A DNA stretch of 64,000 nt from Mesotoga sp. Brook.08.105.5.1 (GCF_002752635.1 NZ_AYTW01000027.1:13892-77891), one strand, 5' to 3'. Shown: positions 18,738 to 27,390, counted from the stretch's first letter. The notes: generated from the letters alone by a model not told the origin. Made by a program: numbers and translations.

Positions 18738-18768
18738 AGATCCCGTGCAGACCCATCACGGGATGACA
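18738..18768 (+). repeat. Palindromic dispersed repeat, copy 2
   Basis: Best-preserved copy: arms ATCCCGTG and CACGGGAT enclose CAGACCCAT, so the unit can form an 8-bp stem. Confidence 0.75.
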
Positions 18769-19011
18769 AAGAAAGGGATTGATACTAGAGTAATTCGGGA
18801 TGCCGGCCTTAGGTTATTCGAAAAGCATCGTATCGCGTCATTCTGACACGCTTCTTGTCAGAATCTCGATGAATAGCGCGGAGATCCCGATCAGTTACCC
18901 TGAACAGGATCCCCAAACAGGAGCATTTTGGGGCAGGCTTCTCAGGGCAGGCTCTACGGGATGACAGCCGTTTTTTATGTGATTCTGACATGATACCAGC
19001 CTGGATCTCGG

Positions 19012-19077
19012 TTCTCTCGTGAGCGAAGCGACCGTCTCTACCAGCTTTTTCTCGATTGCTCTTCTTGGTGGACGGGT
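19012..19077 (+). repeat. Dispersed block with GTGAGCGAAGCGA core, copy 1
   Basis: It matches 32269-32334 over about 66 bases with scattered differences. Both share TCTCGTGAGCGAAGCGA, TTTCTCGATT and a final ACGGG. A short inverted fragment of the same core occurs near 31843-31867. Confidence 0.7.
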
Positions 19078-19128
19078 CTTTGCTCTTGGACGGTCAACGG
19101 AGAACGGATCTTCATAGCGTTTCTTAGC

Positions 19129-19230
19129 CCGCGAAGCGGAACTGGCCTCGCCGAAGGCGAGACTGGCCAGGCAAAGCCTGACTGGCCACCGAAGGTGACT
19201 GGCTTTCAGATCGCTTCCTGCCGAAGGCAG
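19129..19230 (+). repeat. Row of five mini-hairpins with constant GAA/AAA loops
   Basis: Successive stems are CCGC-GAA-GCGG, CTCGCC-GAA-GGCGAG, AGGC-AAA-GCCT, CACC-GAA-GGTG and CTGCC-GAA-GGCAG. The first four are separated by a constant ACTGGC linker. Stem sequences differ while complementarity is kept in each, suggesting selection for or generation of structure rather than simple tandem duplication. Confidence 0.8.
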
Positions 19231-19272
19231 CCCTGCGTCCGCCGATGTTCTTTCGGCGCCTTGCGTCTTATT
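19217..19272 (+). repeat. Dispersed repeat arm, inverted copy at 31896-31951
   Basis: The reverse complement of this 56-base block, from CCTGCCGAAGGCAG to GCGTCTTATT, recurs almost unchanged at 31896-31951. Only a few positions near the GGACGCA core differ. Confidence 0.85.
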
Positions 19273-19478
19273 CCGCTCTTTCCCATTCTCTTTTCGGAGA
19301 ACCATTCAACGGCCAAGTGATCTCGCTTGGCACACCTCAACCTGCAATCCCCGACCCCGGTCACGTCGACGACGGCATCGGTAGGGTCGAAGTCTCAATG
19401 ATTGGCAGCTTGTCAACCAAGAGTGTCTGTTGTATTCTTCTTCCATGGGACTTTACGCTCAATATTTGAGGTGAATTT

Positions 19479-20266
19479 ATGATCCGGGGCAACAAGAAGT
19501 CTATTAAGGCCAAGTCGGCATTCTTCCTAGTTATTACGGGTCTTCTTTGGAGTACGGGAGGTCTGTTGATCAAAAATGTAGACTCAAATCCACTTGCGAT
19601 TTCCGGAATGAGAAGTATTATTGCCTCTTTAGTAATACTTGTAGCTCTCGGAAAACCAAAGTTCACCTGGTCTTTTTCGCAGATAGCCTCGGCTCTAGCC
19701 TACACAATCACAGTGATCCTGTTCGTTTCAGCGAATAAAATGACTACAGCTGCAAACGCGATTTTGCTGCAGTCGACTGCTCCCATATATGTTGCGCTTT
19801 TAAGCGCCTGGATTTTGAAGGAAGCGGAGTTACTTTCGCTCTGTTCAATGTATTTATGAGACTCCAAAAGGATGGGTCTCCGATGGAGTCTGTGCTGCTA
19901 GGAAATATTCTTACTGCCGTTGTTGGAATTCCCTTTCTTATCGGTTCTCTTCCGAGTCTTTCCGGCTGGGTAAACCTTATTATACTGGGTGTTGCACAGC
20001 TTGGTTTGTCATATGTTTTCTATTCAGAAGCGATTAAGCATTCTACTGCACTGGAAGCAGTCCTGATACTCATGATAGAACCGATTCTCAGCCCAGTATG
20101 GGTCTTTCTCTTCATTGGAGAGGTCCCGGGAAAACTGCCAATGATCGGAGGAGCCATAGTAATTGGAGCGATAACTATCAGATTCATTGCGAGGGGGCTT
20201 TCCGGAAAGCCGATAGCGCTGAAATATGCTGCCGCCAGAAGCCTTTTCAAGCGTAATAGACTATAG
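19479..20266 (+). pseudogene. EamA/DMT family transporter with internal deletion and frameshift
   Basis: The first frame (from ATG 19479) encodes EamA helices 1-4 and stops at 19859. The second half continues in another frame through the final helices to 20266. At the junction the first frame reads AWILKE, while the other frame reads GSGVTFALFNVFMRLQKDG, directly continuing the second EamA repeat. Compared with the usual length of about 300 aa, some 35-40 residues between WILKE and GSGVT are missing and the frame has changed. This points to a deletion of about 100 or more bases, not a single miscall. Ten-helix DMT proteins move small metabolites, but this copy cannot make one. Confidence 0.8.
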
Positions 20267-20354
20267 ATTCTTAATCGAGTTTCTAATTACACGTACCTCA
20301 CAACTCATAATGTTGTAAAATAGTAAGAATACCTAACAAGAATGGAGGTGCATC

Positions 20355-21740
20355 ATGTATTCAGATGAAGCATACTCCGCGGTTATCACTAAGATATTGT
20401 CTGGCGGAGCGGATTTTGCAGAAATCTTCCTGGAAGATAGATACACTGGAAGTATAAGCATGGTTCAAGGTGAGGTGGAAGGAAGCGTTTCGGGGAAATT
20501 GTTTGGAGCAGGATTGAGAGCCTTTAAGGGGACAAGAAGTATCTATGCTTACACAAACGACCTTTCACTTGATGGTCTTATGAAAGTTGCGGATAGGCTT
20601 AAGGCGGTCATTGATCAAGAAAGAGATGTGGATACCGTAATTGATTTCAGAGAGAGAGAGTACGTTGATCTTTGTCCGGTTCTTCATGCACCCGAAAGCA
20701 TTCCGAAAAAGGAAAAAGTCGGTGTTATGAAGCTTGCTCATGAAGGAGCTTCGACTTTCTCAAGCACAATATCTCAAGTTGTCGTGAATTACATCGAGTA
20801 TGATCAAAATGTCTGGATCTATAACTCCGAAGGAGTTAAAGCGCAGGATCATCGTTCAAGGACAAGATTGACGATATCCGCTGTTGCTACCAAAAACGGC
20901 AATATGGAGACGGGTTTCTATGGTCCGGGAGGTGCAATGGGGTTTGAGTTCTTCAATATCAAGGACCCAAGGGCCGCTGGTGAAAGAGCTGCTCGAATCG
21001 CCGACAGGATGGTTAAGGCTGAGTATGCGCCTGCGGGAAAGATGCCTGTCATAATCTCCAATGAATTTGGCGGGGTTATCTTCCATGAGGCATGTGGTCA
21101 TGCCCTGGAAGCAACCGGAGTAGCAAAAGGGGCGTCGGTCTTTGCAGGGAAACTGGGACAGAAGATAGCAAATGAATGTGTCTCTGCCGTAGACGACCCG
21201 ACGATACCTAATGCTTGGGGATCGGCAAATGTAGATGACGAAGGGACTCCGACAAGAAGAAATCTTCTAATAGACAAGGGAATCCTCAAAAACTACATGA
21301 TTGACCGCCTCGGAGCGATAAAGATGAGAATGGAGGTCACTGGAAGCGCCAGGAGGCAGGATTACACATACGCTCCGACATCTCGAATGAGCAACACCTT
21401 CCTCCTTCCGGGAGAGTACTATCCGGAGGAAATAATCGCAGCAACAGACTACGGTTTGTACGCAAAATCCCTTGGAGGCGGTTCCGTGATGCCATCCACG
21501 GGTGAATTCAACTTTGCAGTAATGGAAGGTTACATGATAGAGAACGGCAGGATAACCAGGCCGGTACGCGGTGCGACTCTAATTGGGAAGGGCGATGAGG
21601 TTCTCACGAAGATAGACATGGTCGGTAATGATCTGGCGAGAGGTCAGGGAATGTGCGGATCTATCTCTGGCTCGATTCCCGCCGATGTAGGTCAGCCCAC
21701 TGTGAAAGTGTCTGAACTGATAGTTGGGGGGCGAAACTGA
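20355..21740 (+). CDS. tldD: TldD family metallopeptidase
   Basis: A 461 aa protein. The TldD-type metal site HEACGH (HExxxH) lies at about residue 244, followed by the conserved region with VDDEGTPTRR and the C-terminal GSISGSIPADVGQP. TldD with its partner TldE (PmbA) forms a heterodimeric zinc protease that cleaves unfolded or modified peptides. In E. coli it processes microcin B17 and degrades the antitoxin CcdA. GGAGG precedes the ATG. The tldE gene follows with a one-base overlap (TGATG), so equimolar coupled synthesis is expected. The native substrate here is unknown; no peptide-toxin gene is seen next to it. Confidence 0.93.
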   Translation: MYSDEAYSAVITKILSGGADFAEIFLEDRYTGSISMVQGEVEGSVSGKLFGAGLRAFKGTRSIYAYTNDLSLDGLMKVADRLKAVIDQERDVDTVIDFREREYVDLCPVLHAPESIPKKEKVGVMKLAHEGASTFSSTISQVVVNYIEYDQNVWIYNSEGVKAQDHRSRTRLTISAVATKNGNMETGFYGPGGAMGFEFFNIKDPRAAGERAARIADRMVKAEYAPAGKMPVIISNEFGGVIFHEACGHALEATGVAKGASVFAGKLGQKIANECVSAVDDPTIPNAWGSANVDDEGTPTRRNLLIDKGILKNYMIDRLGAIKMRMEVTGSARRQDYTYAPTSRMSNTFLLPGEYYPEEIIAATDYGLYAKSLGGGSVMPSTGEFNFAVMEGYMIENGRITRPVRGATLIGKGDEVLTKIDMVGNDLARGQGMCGSISGSIPADVGQPTVKVSELIVGGRN

Positions 21741-23083
21741 TGGATATCAAGACTTTCGCTGACAAAGCCTTCGAAATCTCCAGAAAGATAGGGTTCGAGG
21801 AATCCGAAATATATTACTCAAGCGGTGGAGAATTCCAGCTGAGCTCTCTGAACGGCGAAATAGATTCGTATAAGGATGCCAGTTCGACAGAAGTGTACTT
21901 CAGAGGACTTAAGAGCGGAAAGATCGGAGCTGCTTTTTCCGAGGTTCTTAGCGAAGAAGCTGCAGAACTGCTGGTCGATGAGGCTTTTCAGAACTATTCT
22001 GTAGCAAGTGGAGAAGATGTATATGTGTTTCACGATGGATCAGGCGATTATGCGCAGTTCGATGGTTATTCAGGAGACTTTCAGAAGAAATCAGTCAAGG
22101 AAAAGATCGATACGGTGATCGCGTTGGAGAAATCGGCGCTGGACTACGACAAGAGAATCGTTATGATTCCGACTTGCATAAATGCAGACAGCTGGTCGGA
22201 ACTTGTTATCGTAAACACCCTAGGTCTTAACAAAACGTATAAGAGCGATTACGGATTTGCTGTCGTTGTGAGCCTTGCGGGAGATGAGAAATCGAAGAAG
22301 ACGGGCTTTTCCTTTTCACTTGTTAGAAGACCTGAGGAGCTTGATGTCGAGAGAATCGGTCATGAGGCCTCCAGGAGAGCGGTGGAACAGCTGGGTGCTG
22401 GAAAAGTCAAGAGCGGAAGGTACAGAGTAATCTTCAGGAACGACGTATTTGGACAGTTATTTGGGACCTTCATGTCAATGTATTCAGCAGATAATGTTCA
22501 GAGAGGACTTTCGATTTTGAAGGGAAAAGAGGGAACAGCAATTGGATCAAGCAGGCTGACTGTCTATGACGATCCTTTACTGCCCGAAAGTCCCTATAGC
22601 AAGCCTTTTGATGACGAAGGCTTTCCGACTTCCAAGAAAGCGATCGTGGAGAATGGAAAACTTATGACCTTCTTATATGATCTGAGAACTGCGAAAAAGG
22701 ATGGGAAGAAGTCAACAGGCAATTCAGTGAGAGGAACTCACAGAGCAAAGCCTTCCATTGCTCCCGTCAATACTGTCATTGAGAGAGGAGAGAAGAGTTT
22801 TGACGAACTTCTCGAGACTATGGGAGAAGGGATATTTGTGACCGACTTAACGGGTCTGCATTCAGGAACAAATCAGGTCTCAGGGGAGTTTTCTCTTGGC
22901 GCCAGCGGGTTCTATGTCAGAAACGGTAAGATCAGTAATCCAATTGAGCAGTTCACAATATCCTCAAACATATTGAAGGTCTATAATGGAATTGCTGAAG
23001 TTGGGTGCGATCCAATCTCCTCAATTTATCGTGTTACTTCTCCTTCAGTGCTGGTGGACGAAATCGATGTTGCATCTGAGTGA
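21740..23083 (+). CDS. TldE/PmbA family protein, TldD partner
   Basis: A 447 aa paralogue of TldD without the HExxxH site, as usual for the inactive partner subunit. Conserved stretches include GRYRVIFRNDVFGQLF in the middle and the C-terminal GLHSGTNQVSGEFSLGASG. It forms the substrate-guiding half of the TldD/TldE heterodimer. Its ATG overlaps the last base of the tldD stop. A zinc-ribbon gene follows 17 bases downstream, and the operon ends in a strong terminator. Confidence 0.92.
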   Translation: MDIKTFADKAFEISRKIGFEESEIYYSSGGEFQLSSLNGEIDSYKDASSTEVYFRGLKSGKIGAAFSEVLSEEAAELLVDEAFQNYSVASGEDVYVFHDGSGDYAQFDGYSGDFQKKSVKEKIDTVIALEKSALDYDKRIVMIPTCINADSWSELVIVNTLGLNKTYKSDYGFAVVVSLAGDEKSKKTGFSFSLVRRPEELDVERIGHEASRRAVEQLGAGKVKSGRYRVIFRNDVFGQLFGTFMSMYSADNVQRGLSILKGKEGTAIGSSRLTVYDDPLLPESPYSKPFDDEGFPTSKKAIVENGKLMTFLYDLRTAKKDGKKSTGNSVRGTHRAKPSIAPVNTVIERGEKSFDELLETMGEGIFVTDLTGLHSGTNQVSGEFSLGASGFYVRNGKISNPIEQFTISSNILKVYNGIAEVGCDPISSIYRVTSPSVLVDEIDVASE

Positions 23084-23100
23084 TAAGGGAGGTGCGTTAT

Positions 23101-23304
23101 TTGCCATTATACAGGTTTGTCTGTGAAGATTGCGGTAATGAAGAGAGCCTTCTTCTGAAGATTGACTCTCAGGTGCCCCCTTGCGAGAAATGTGGTGGCA
23201 GCCTCTCCAAGCAGATAACCAACATCTCAAGCTTTGGCTGTTCTTCAGGTTCCGAAAGCTGCGGATCCTGCTCTGGTGGAAGCTGCTCTACTTGTGGCAA
23301 TTGA
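23101..23304 (+). CDS. FmdB-type zinc-ribbon protein
   Basis: A 67 aa product. The N-terminus PLYRFVCEDCG...CEKCGG is the FmdB/CxxC putative regulatory zinc ribbon with two CxxC knuckles. A glycine/serine/cysteine tail follows with six more cysteines (CGSCSGGSCSTCG). The TTG at 23101 is the start: GGGAGGTG stands eight bases upstream and the resulting MPLYRF matches the family exactly. A GTG/ATG further upstream lies inside tldE. Small zinc ribbons of this type have no settled function. It is the third gene of the tldD-tldE operon and is followed immediately by a terminator. Confidence 0.85.
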   Translation: MPLYRFVCEDCGNEESLLLKIDSQVPPCEKCGGSLSKQITNISSFGCSSGSESCGSCSGGSCSTCGN

Positions 23305-23320
23305 ACTCTTTATGAACACA

Positions 23321-23346
23321 AGCCCGGGGATCCCCGGGCTTTTTTG
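23321..23346 (+). terminator. Rho-independent terminator after tldD operon
   Basis: A perfect 10-bp palindromic stem AGCCCGGGGA/TCCCCGGGCT is followed by TTTTTTG. Confidence 0.93.
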
Positions 23347-23625
23347 TTATCCGGTTTCCAGTTTTGTTTACCTTTAAAGCTCTTTTCAGTTATTCGTTTT
23401 TGTAGCTTCCGTTCTGCATTCAAAATCTCTGGCCGATCGCTTTGATTCATATATATTTCGGTTCATTCTGACCCGGAAAGACAACCGAAGAAATTGTCTA
23501 GCCTTTGGCCTGCAAGCAGTGTGACCAAGCGTTTACGAGACACCCAGGCATTCTAGGCATCTTCTCACCGATTCAGCTGTCGAGTTCCTTCTTAGATATC
23601 GACAATGTTCGAGGCTAGACTTCAC

Positions 23626-24949
23626 CTAGTAGAGCTCAAGATACTTGCTAGTTTCCCAGTCTGTTACCGAAGCACAAAACTCGCTCCATTCGCTTTCTTT
23701 AGATCTCATGAAAGTATGAAAGACATGCTTGCCTAGAGTGTCTCTAACAAATTCGCTGTTTTTTGTGAACTCAAGAAATTGCCAGAGAGTGCCCGGAAGG
23801 CTTTCTATCATAAGCTCCTTCCTTCTTGATCCCTTCATGTTGAAGATGTTTTCATCTATTGGGACTGGTGGTTCAATACCTTTTTCAATCCCGTCCAGCC
23901 CGGCTGCGAGTGTAAGAGCAAGTGCAAGATAGTGATTACATGTGGGATCAAGGCTCCTGAATTCCAGCCTGGTACCTTCTTTTCTAGTCTTGGGAATTCT
24001 GATCATCGCACTTCTGTTGCACAGAGCCCAGGAAATGTTTACAGGAGCTTCGTAACTAGGCACCAACCTCTTATAACTGTTAATTGTGGGGTTCGTTATT
24101 GAGGTGATTTCTCTTGCATGAAAGATAAGACCTCCAACAAAGTTCAGTGCAAAGGTACTCAGACCGTGTGGACTGCTTGGACTGAAGAAGGCATTCTTGC
24201 CTTCAGAAAGGAGTCTCATATGAATGTGCATTCCAGATTCGTTCACTCCTGAAAAGGGTTTGGGCATTAATGTGTCATGAAATCCGTCGGCTATTGCTAT
24301 TGTCTTTAGCACCCATTTGAAAGTCTGGATATTATCTGCGGTCTTCAATACGTCCGTGTATCTGAAGTCAATCTCGTGTTGTGAAGGAGCAACCTCATGA
24401 TGTGCAGCCTCAACTTCAAACTCCATTTCTTGTAGCGACATTACAATCTGTTTTCGAACTTCTTCGCCTCCATCGACGGGAAGTAAGTCGAAATAACTCC
24501 CTATATCAAGCATTTTGCCAACGGGTTTTCCACAAAAACTATCCCTTCTAACAATGAAAAACTCCGGTTCTGGCCCTGCGAAAGCTTCGAATCCCATCTT
24601 TCTCGCTCTTTCGATGACCTTTTCAGTATATACCTTGGATCTCCATCAAATGGAACTTCATCTGGTTTGTACACGTCGCAGATCAGCCTTATCGTATTAG
24701 AGTTGCCGTTGTCCCATGGAAGTAAAGCGAAAGTCGATAGATCAGGCCTTAGATACATGTCGGACTCTTCGATTCTCACGAACCCGTCAATTGAAGAACC
24801 ATCAAACATAGCGCCTTTCTCAAGAATAGTTGGCAGCATCCTTGCGGGCACTTCTACATTCTTCAGCATCCCGTATTGTTTGTTATCTGAAGCCTTGCGA
24901 AACCAATTTCCCCAGATCCACTCTTCTGAACCTGCTCTTTTTCGGTCAC
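23626..24949 (-). pseudogene. glnA: Type I glutamine synthetase with two single-base frameshifts
   Basis: Three frames join into one glutamine synthetase. A GTG at 24949 (after GGGGGT) starts VTEKEQ, ending ARLQITNNTG. The next frame continues LKNVEVPARML, then MFDGSSIDGF, through GDPRYILK. The third frame carries the ATP and glutamate sites (GPEPEFFIV, the HEVAPSQHE region, ITNPTINSYKRL, RIPKTR). The breaks fall at a GGG run (complement of 24870-24872) and an AAAA run (complement of 24620-24623). One extra base at each would restore a continuous 441 aa enzyme, the family length. If real, the gene is dead and another glnA must exist; if artefact, this is normal GlnA making glutamine from glutamate and ammonia. 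Confidence 0.85.
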
Positions 24950-25084
24950 GTTACCCCCGCGATCCTTGCACGACCCAAGGGCATGTGATACTAAAGTATA
25001 TGCCTTGTTCAATAAGATTCTTCGAACCAATCGAAAAGTTTTGGAGTACAAATTGATGATAAACTAATCATAGGGAGGTGCCTG

Positions 25085-26509
25085 ATGAATATTAAGCGTG
25101 CCTTTATAAGTGTTCACAACAAGTCGGGAGTGGAGAAGATCGCGGGCTATCTTGCCTCTAATGGGGTGGAGATAGTTGCTACAGATCACACCGCGGAATA
25201 TCTTATAGATCATGGAATCAATGCAATAAAGGTTGCAGACTACACAGGGTTTCCATCAATACTTGACGGAAGGCTTAAGGCGATTCATCCGAGGATAATC
25301 GGAGGAATACTTGCGATCCAGGATCTTCCCTCACACATGACGGAGATGAAGGAACATTCGATTCTTCCCTTTGACATAATAATCCTGAACCTCAAGCCCT
25401 TTGAGTCTGCAGTGAAGAAATCACCCGATGAGTTGAACCTTTCTAAGGAGATCGATGTGAGTGGACCTGCACTTCTTATGGCAGGTGCCAAGAATCACAG
25501 GGATATAGTCGTCATTTCCGATCCGACAGACTATGATGAAGTGATAGAGAGTCTGGAAGAATGTGGCGATGTTCTTCTTCTGAAGAGGAGAAGGTATGCT
25601 CTGAAAGCGATCTATGCGGCGATGCTTTATAATTCGTCTATTCATAAGGCGCTCTCTCAGATTTTCGCTTCTGAAAAATATGATTACACAGTCATGGAGC
25701 ACGTTATGCAGCTTCTCTACGGGGACAATCCCTCTCAGAAGGCATACCTCCTGAAGCTCTCAAAAGAACCCGGCCTGTTGGACGAGGTTCAGATCGGTAA
25801 TCCTGCTGTGGGGCTGAAGAAGTCTCAGTTGAGGAACATGAATGTATTCATGGAGCTCTATTACTACAGTGATAATATCTCTGTCTTTCTAGACAAGGGA
25901 AAGATAACGAAGGTCTTTGCCGGCAAGCTACGTGACGGTTATTCGGAAGGTGGCCCAGACACGATGTTTGCATCTACTTTTGCTATTGATGGAGATACCA
26001 TCAAGAAGCTTCACGAGGGCGGGGTTGAAGCTTTTGGCGGAGTTTTCGACCGTGATGCAATTCTTGCTGCACGCGAAAGAGATATTATGATACTCACTGC
26101 TCCTGCGCACGAAGCGGTGTCTCTCTCAGAAGAGACTTACTCAGGCTTCGGAAATTACTTCGTGAGAGAACTATCATATAAAATGAAGGACTACGATCTT
26201 GAGAATGACGATAAGCTTGCTCTTTTCTGTTCTAGAGTGAATAGAGCGAACAACTTATCCATCTTCAGAGAGGGTGAGAGCGCCCTTCTGAAGAGTGGAT
26301 TGAGCTACACAGAGCTCATGAATTATGACTTTGAGGATCACGACCTTCAGGATTCGGTGATGGCATCAGATAATGATCTTACCGATGAAGTGCTCGCAAG
26401 ACTCAAGGCCGCCGGAGTTAGAAGAATGATTTTGCCAGGCACAAGAAGAACCTATTCTCATAAGAGTGTACTCGTTCTGGGAATCGACTTTACTAGACTA
26501 AACAACTAA
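25085..26509 (+). CDS. PurH-like protein lacking the AICAR transformylase active-site motif
   Basis: A 474 aa protein with the PurH domain order. The N-terminal MGS-like IMP cyclohydrolase domain contains TGFPSILDGRLKAIHPRI, close to the family LDGRVKTLHP block. A transformylase-like domain opens with LLYGDNPSQKA. However, the catalytic KHxxPCG of AICAR transformylase is absent: the aligned stretch reads VFAGKLRDGYSEGG. The C-terminal RHFRH-type ending is also missing. The protein may be a lone IMP cyclohydrolase, or a paralogue with another role. GGGAGGTG precedes the ATG. No other purine gene is adjacent. Confidence 0.75.
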   Translation: MNIKRAFISVHNKSGVEKIAGYLASNGVEIVATDHTAEYLIDHGINAIKVADYTGFPSILDGRLKAIHPRIIGGILAIQDLPSHMTEMKEHSILPFDIIILNLKPFESAVKKSPDELNLSKEIDVSGPALLMAGAKNHRDIVVISDPTDYDEVIESLEECGDVLLLKRRRYALKAIYAAMLYNSSIHKALSQIFASEKYDYTVMEHVMQLLYGDNPSQKAYLLKLSKEPGLLDEVQIGNPAVGLKKSQLRNMNVFMELYYYSDNISVFLDKGKITKVFAGKLRDGYSEGGPDTMFASTFAIDGDTIKKLHEGGVEAFGGVFDRDAILAARERDIMILTAPAHEAVSLSEETYSGFGNYFVRELSYKMKDYDLENDDKLALFCSRVNRANNLSIFREGESALLKSGLSYTELMNYDFEDHDLQDSVMASDNDLTDEVLARLKAAGVRRMILPGTRRTYSHKSVLVLGIDFTRLNN

Positions 26510-26516
26510 GGAGCAC

Positions 26517-26545
26517 TTGAAAGCTGTAGAGTCAGAATATATAAT
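26517..26545 (+). promoter_or_regulatory. SRP RNA promoter
   Basis: TTGAAA and TATAAT are separated by exactly 17 bases, placing transcription start near 26552, the predicted 5' end of the SRP RNA. This is the only near-consensus -35/-10 pair found in the window. Confidence 0.85.
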
Positions 26546-26552
26546 GTAGTTA

Positions 26553-26818
26553 CACCATGCTAGGCGGGGAGCTGGCGGTTCCCTGTACCCGAAATCCGCC
26601 ATACGCGGGGCCGAATGCCTTCCGAGGCTTTGCCGGTTTGGTGTCGGTTTGTTTGAAGGTGTTGAGGATTGAGTCCTGCGCAATGGGAACTTGCGAACCT
26701 GGTCAGGTCCGGGAGGAAGCAGCCATAAGCAAGCACTCCCGTGTGCCGCGGGGCCGCTCAGTCTGAGCCGGATGGCAAATACGGCCAGGTTGTCAATGTC
26801 GACGGAGGATGCATGGTG
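26553..26818 (+). ncRNA. ffs: Signal recognition particle RNA, large (Alu-containing) form
   Basis: This is the 4.5S/scRNA homologue that assembles with Ffh to target membrane proteins. The SRP54-binding domain is plain: GGTCAGGTCCGGGAGGAAGC followed by AGCC, with the flanking TCCTGCGCAATGGGAAC. The 5' part GCTAGGCGGGGAG...CCCTGTACCCG...GGGCCGAAT is the Alu domain of long Bacillus/Thermotoga-type SRP RNAs. The two ends pair (CACCATGC at 26553 with GCATGGTG at 26811). The length of 266 bases fits the large form. No protein is encoded; the frames crossing it are incidental. It lies in tandem between a PurH-like gene and a peroxiredoxin gene. Confidence 0.96.
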
Positions 26819-26894
26819 TTTCTTCTATGTATCATGCTTATCATCTGCTAGAATTAATATGACAATTATAGACGGTTATTAGGAGGTATATAGA

Positions 26895-27362
26895 ATGTTG
26901 CTTAAGGGAGAAAAGGCAGAAGACTTCTCGCTTTTCGGTTCGGATCTTAAGGAGTATAAACTCAATGAATATCTAGGCAAGAAAGTAGTTCTTGTTTTCT
27001 ATCCGGGAGCATTTACAAGTGTATGTCAGAAAGAGCTTTGCACATTCAGAGACTCGCTGGCCAACTTCGAGAGTATGAATGCTGTGATTCTTGGAATAAG
27101 TATGGATAGTCCCTTTGCCAACAAAGCCTTTAAGGAGCAGAATTCCCTTTCCTTCCAACTTCTGTCTGACGTCGCAGGGGAGGTATCTAGGAAATACGGA
27201 GGAGTACACCAGGACTTTTCGGGCGTGAAGGGACTAGTTGTCTCTAAGAGAGCTGTATTCATTGTGAACAGAGATGGCAAGATCGCTTACACGTGGGTCT
27301 CAGATGATCCTAGAGTTGAGCCTGACTACACAGAGATCGCGAATCAACTGAAGAGGATTTAA
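26895..27362 (+). CDS. Peroxiredoxin (AhpC/TSA family)
   Basis: A 155 aa thiol peroxidase reducing H2O2 and organic peroxides. The thioredoxin fold carries the peroxidatic cysteine in FYPGAFTSVCQKELC, with a second cysteine five residues later that could act as resolving residue (PrxQ-like or Prx5-like spacing). The conserved arginine occurs later in the fold. AGGAGG precedes the ATG by nine bases. It is followed by a terminator and a flavin reductase gene, and no dedicated thioredoxin reductase is adjacent. In an anaerobe it would serve oxygen-stress defence together with the catalase at 56 kb. Confidence 0.92.
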   Translation: MLLKGEKAEDFSLFGSDLKEYKLNEYLGKKVVLVFYPGAFTSVCQKELCTFRDSLANFESMNAVILGISMDSPFANKAFKEQNSLSFQLLSDVAGEVSRKYGGVHQDFSGVKGLVVSKRAVFIVNRDGKIAYTWVSDDPRVEPDYTEIANQLKRI

Positions 27363-27390
27363 CGACAGGGGGATCCCCACGTCGTTTTTG
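27361..27390 (+). terminator. Terminator after peroxiredoxin gene
   Basis: AACGAC/GTCGTT outer and GGGG/CCCC inner pairing is followed by a T-run. The hairpin lies directly after the stop codon. Confidence 0.8.

Larger units (their letters stand above)
17996..19478. repeat. 1.5 kb gene-free mosaic of short palindromic repeats
   Basis: No credible gene is present. The stretch is built of repeated fragments. One is a palindromic AGATCCCGTGCAGACCCATCACGGGAT-type unit (18365-18395 and 18738-18768). Another is a TTATTC(A/G)AAAAG...TCGCGTCAT unit (about 18253-18293 and 18803-18845). There are also shards with GTCCACCGTTCTCC / GTTCTCCGT and GGTGGACGG, a GTGAGCGAAGCGA block (19012-19077), and a row of hairpins (19129-19230). 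Several of these recur at 31.8-32.4 kb. Their purpose is unknown; they may be REP-like or MITE debris. Confidence 0.75.

Noticed and set aside
18895-19305. 136-codon minus-strand frame in the repeat block
   Set aside because: Composition is arginine-rich repeat DNA; no domain, and it crosses hairpin units.
26557-26882. Two short frames across 26.5-26.9 kb
   Set aside because: They overlap the SRP RNA; conservation is explained by the RNA.
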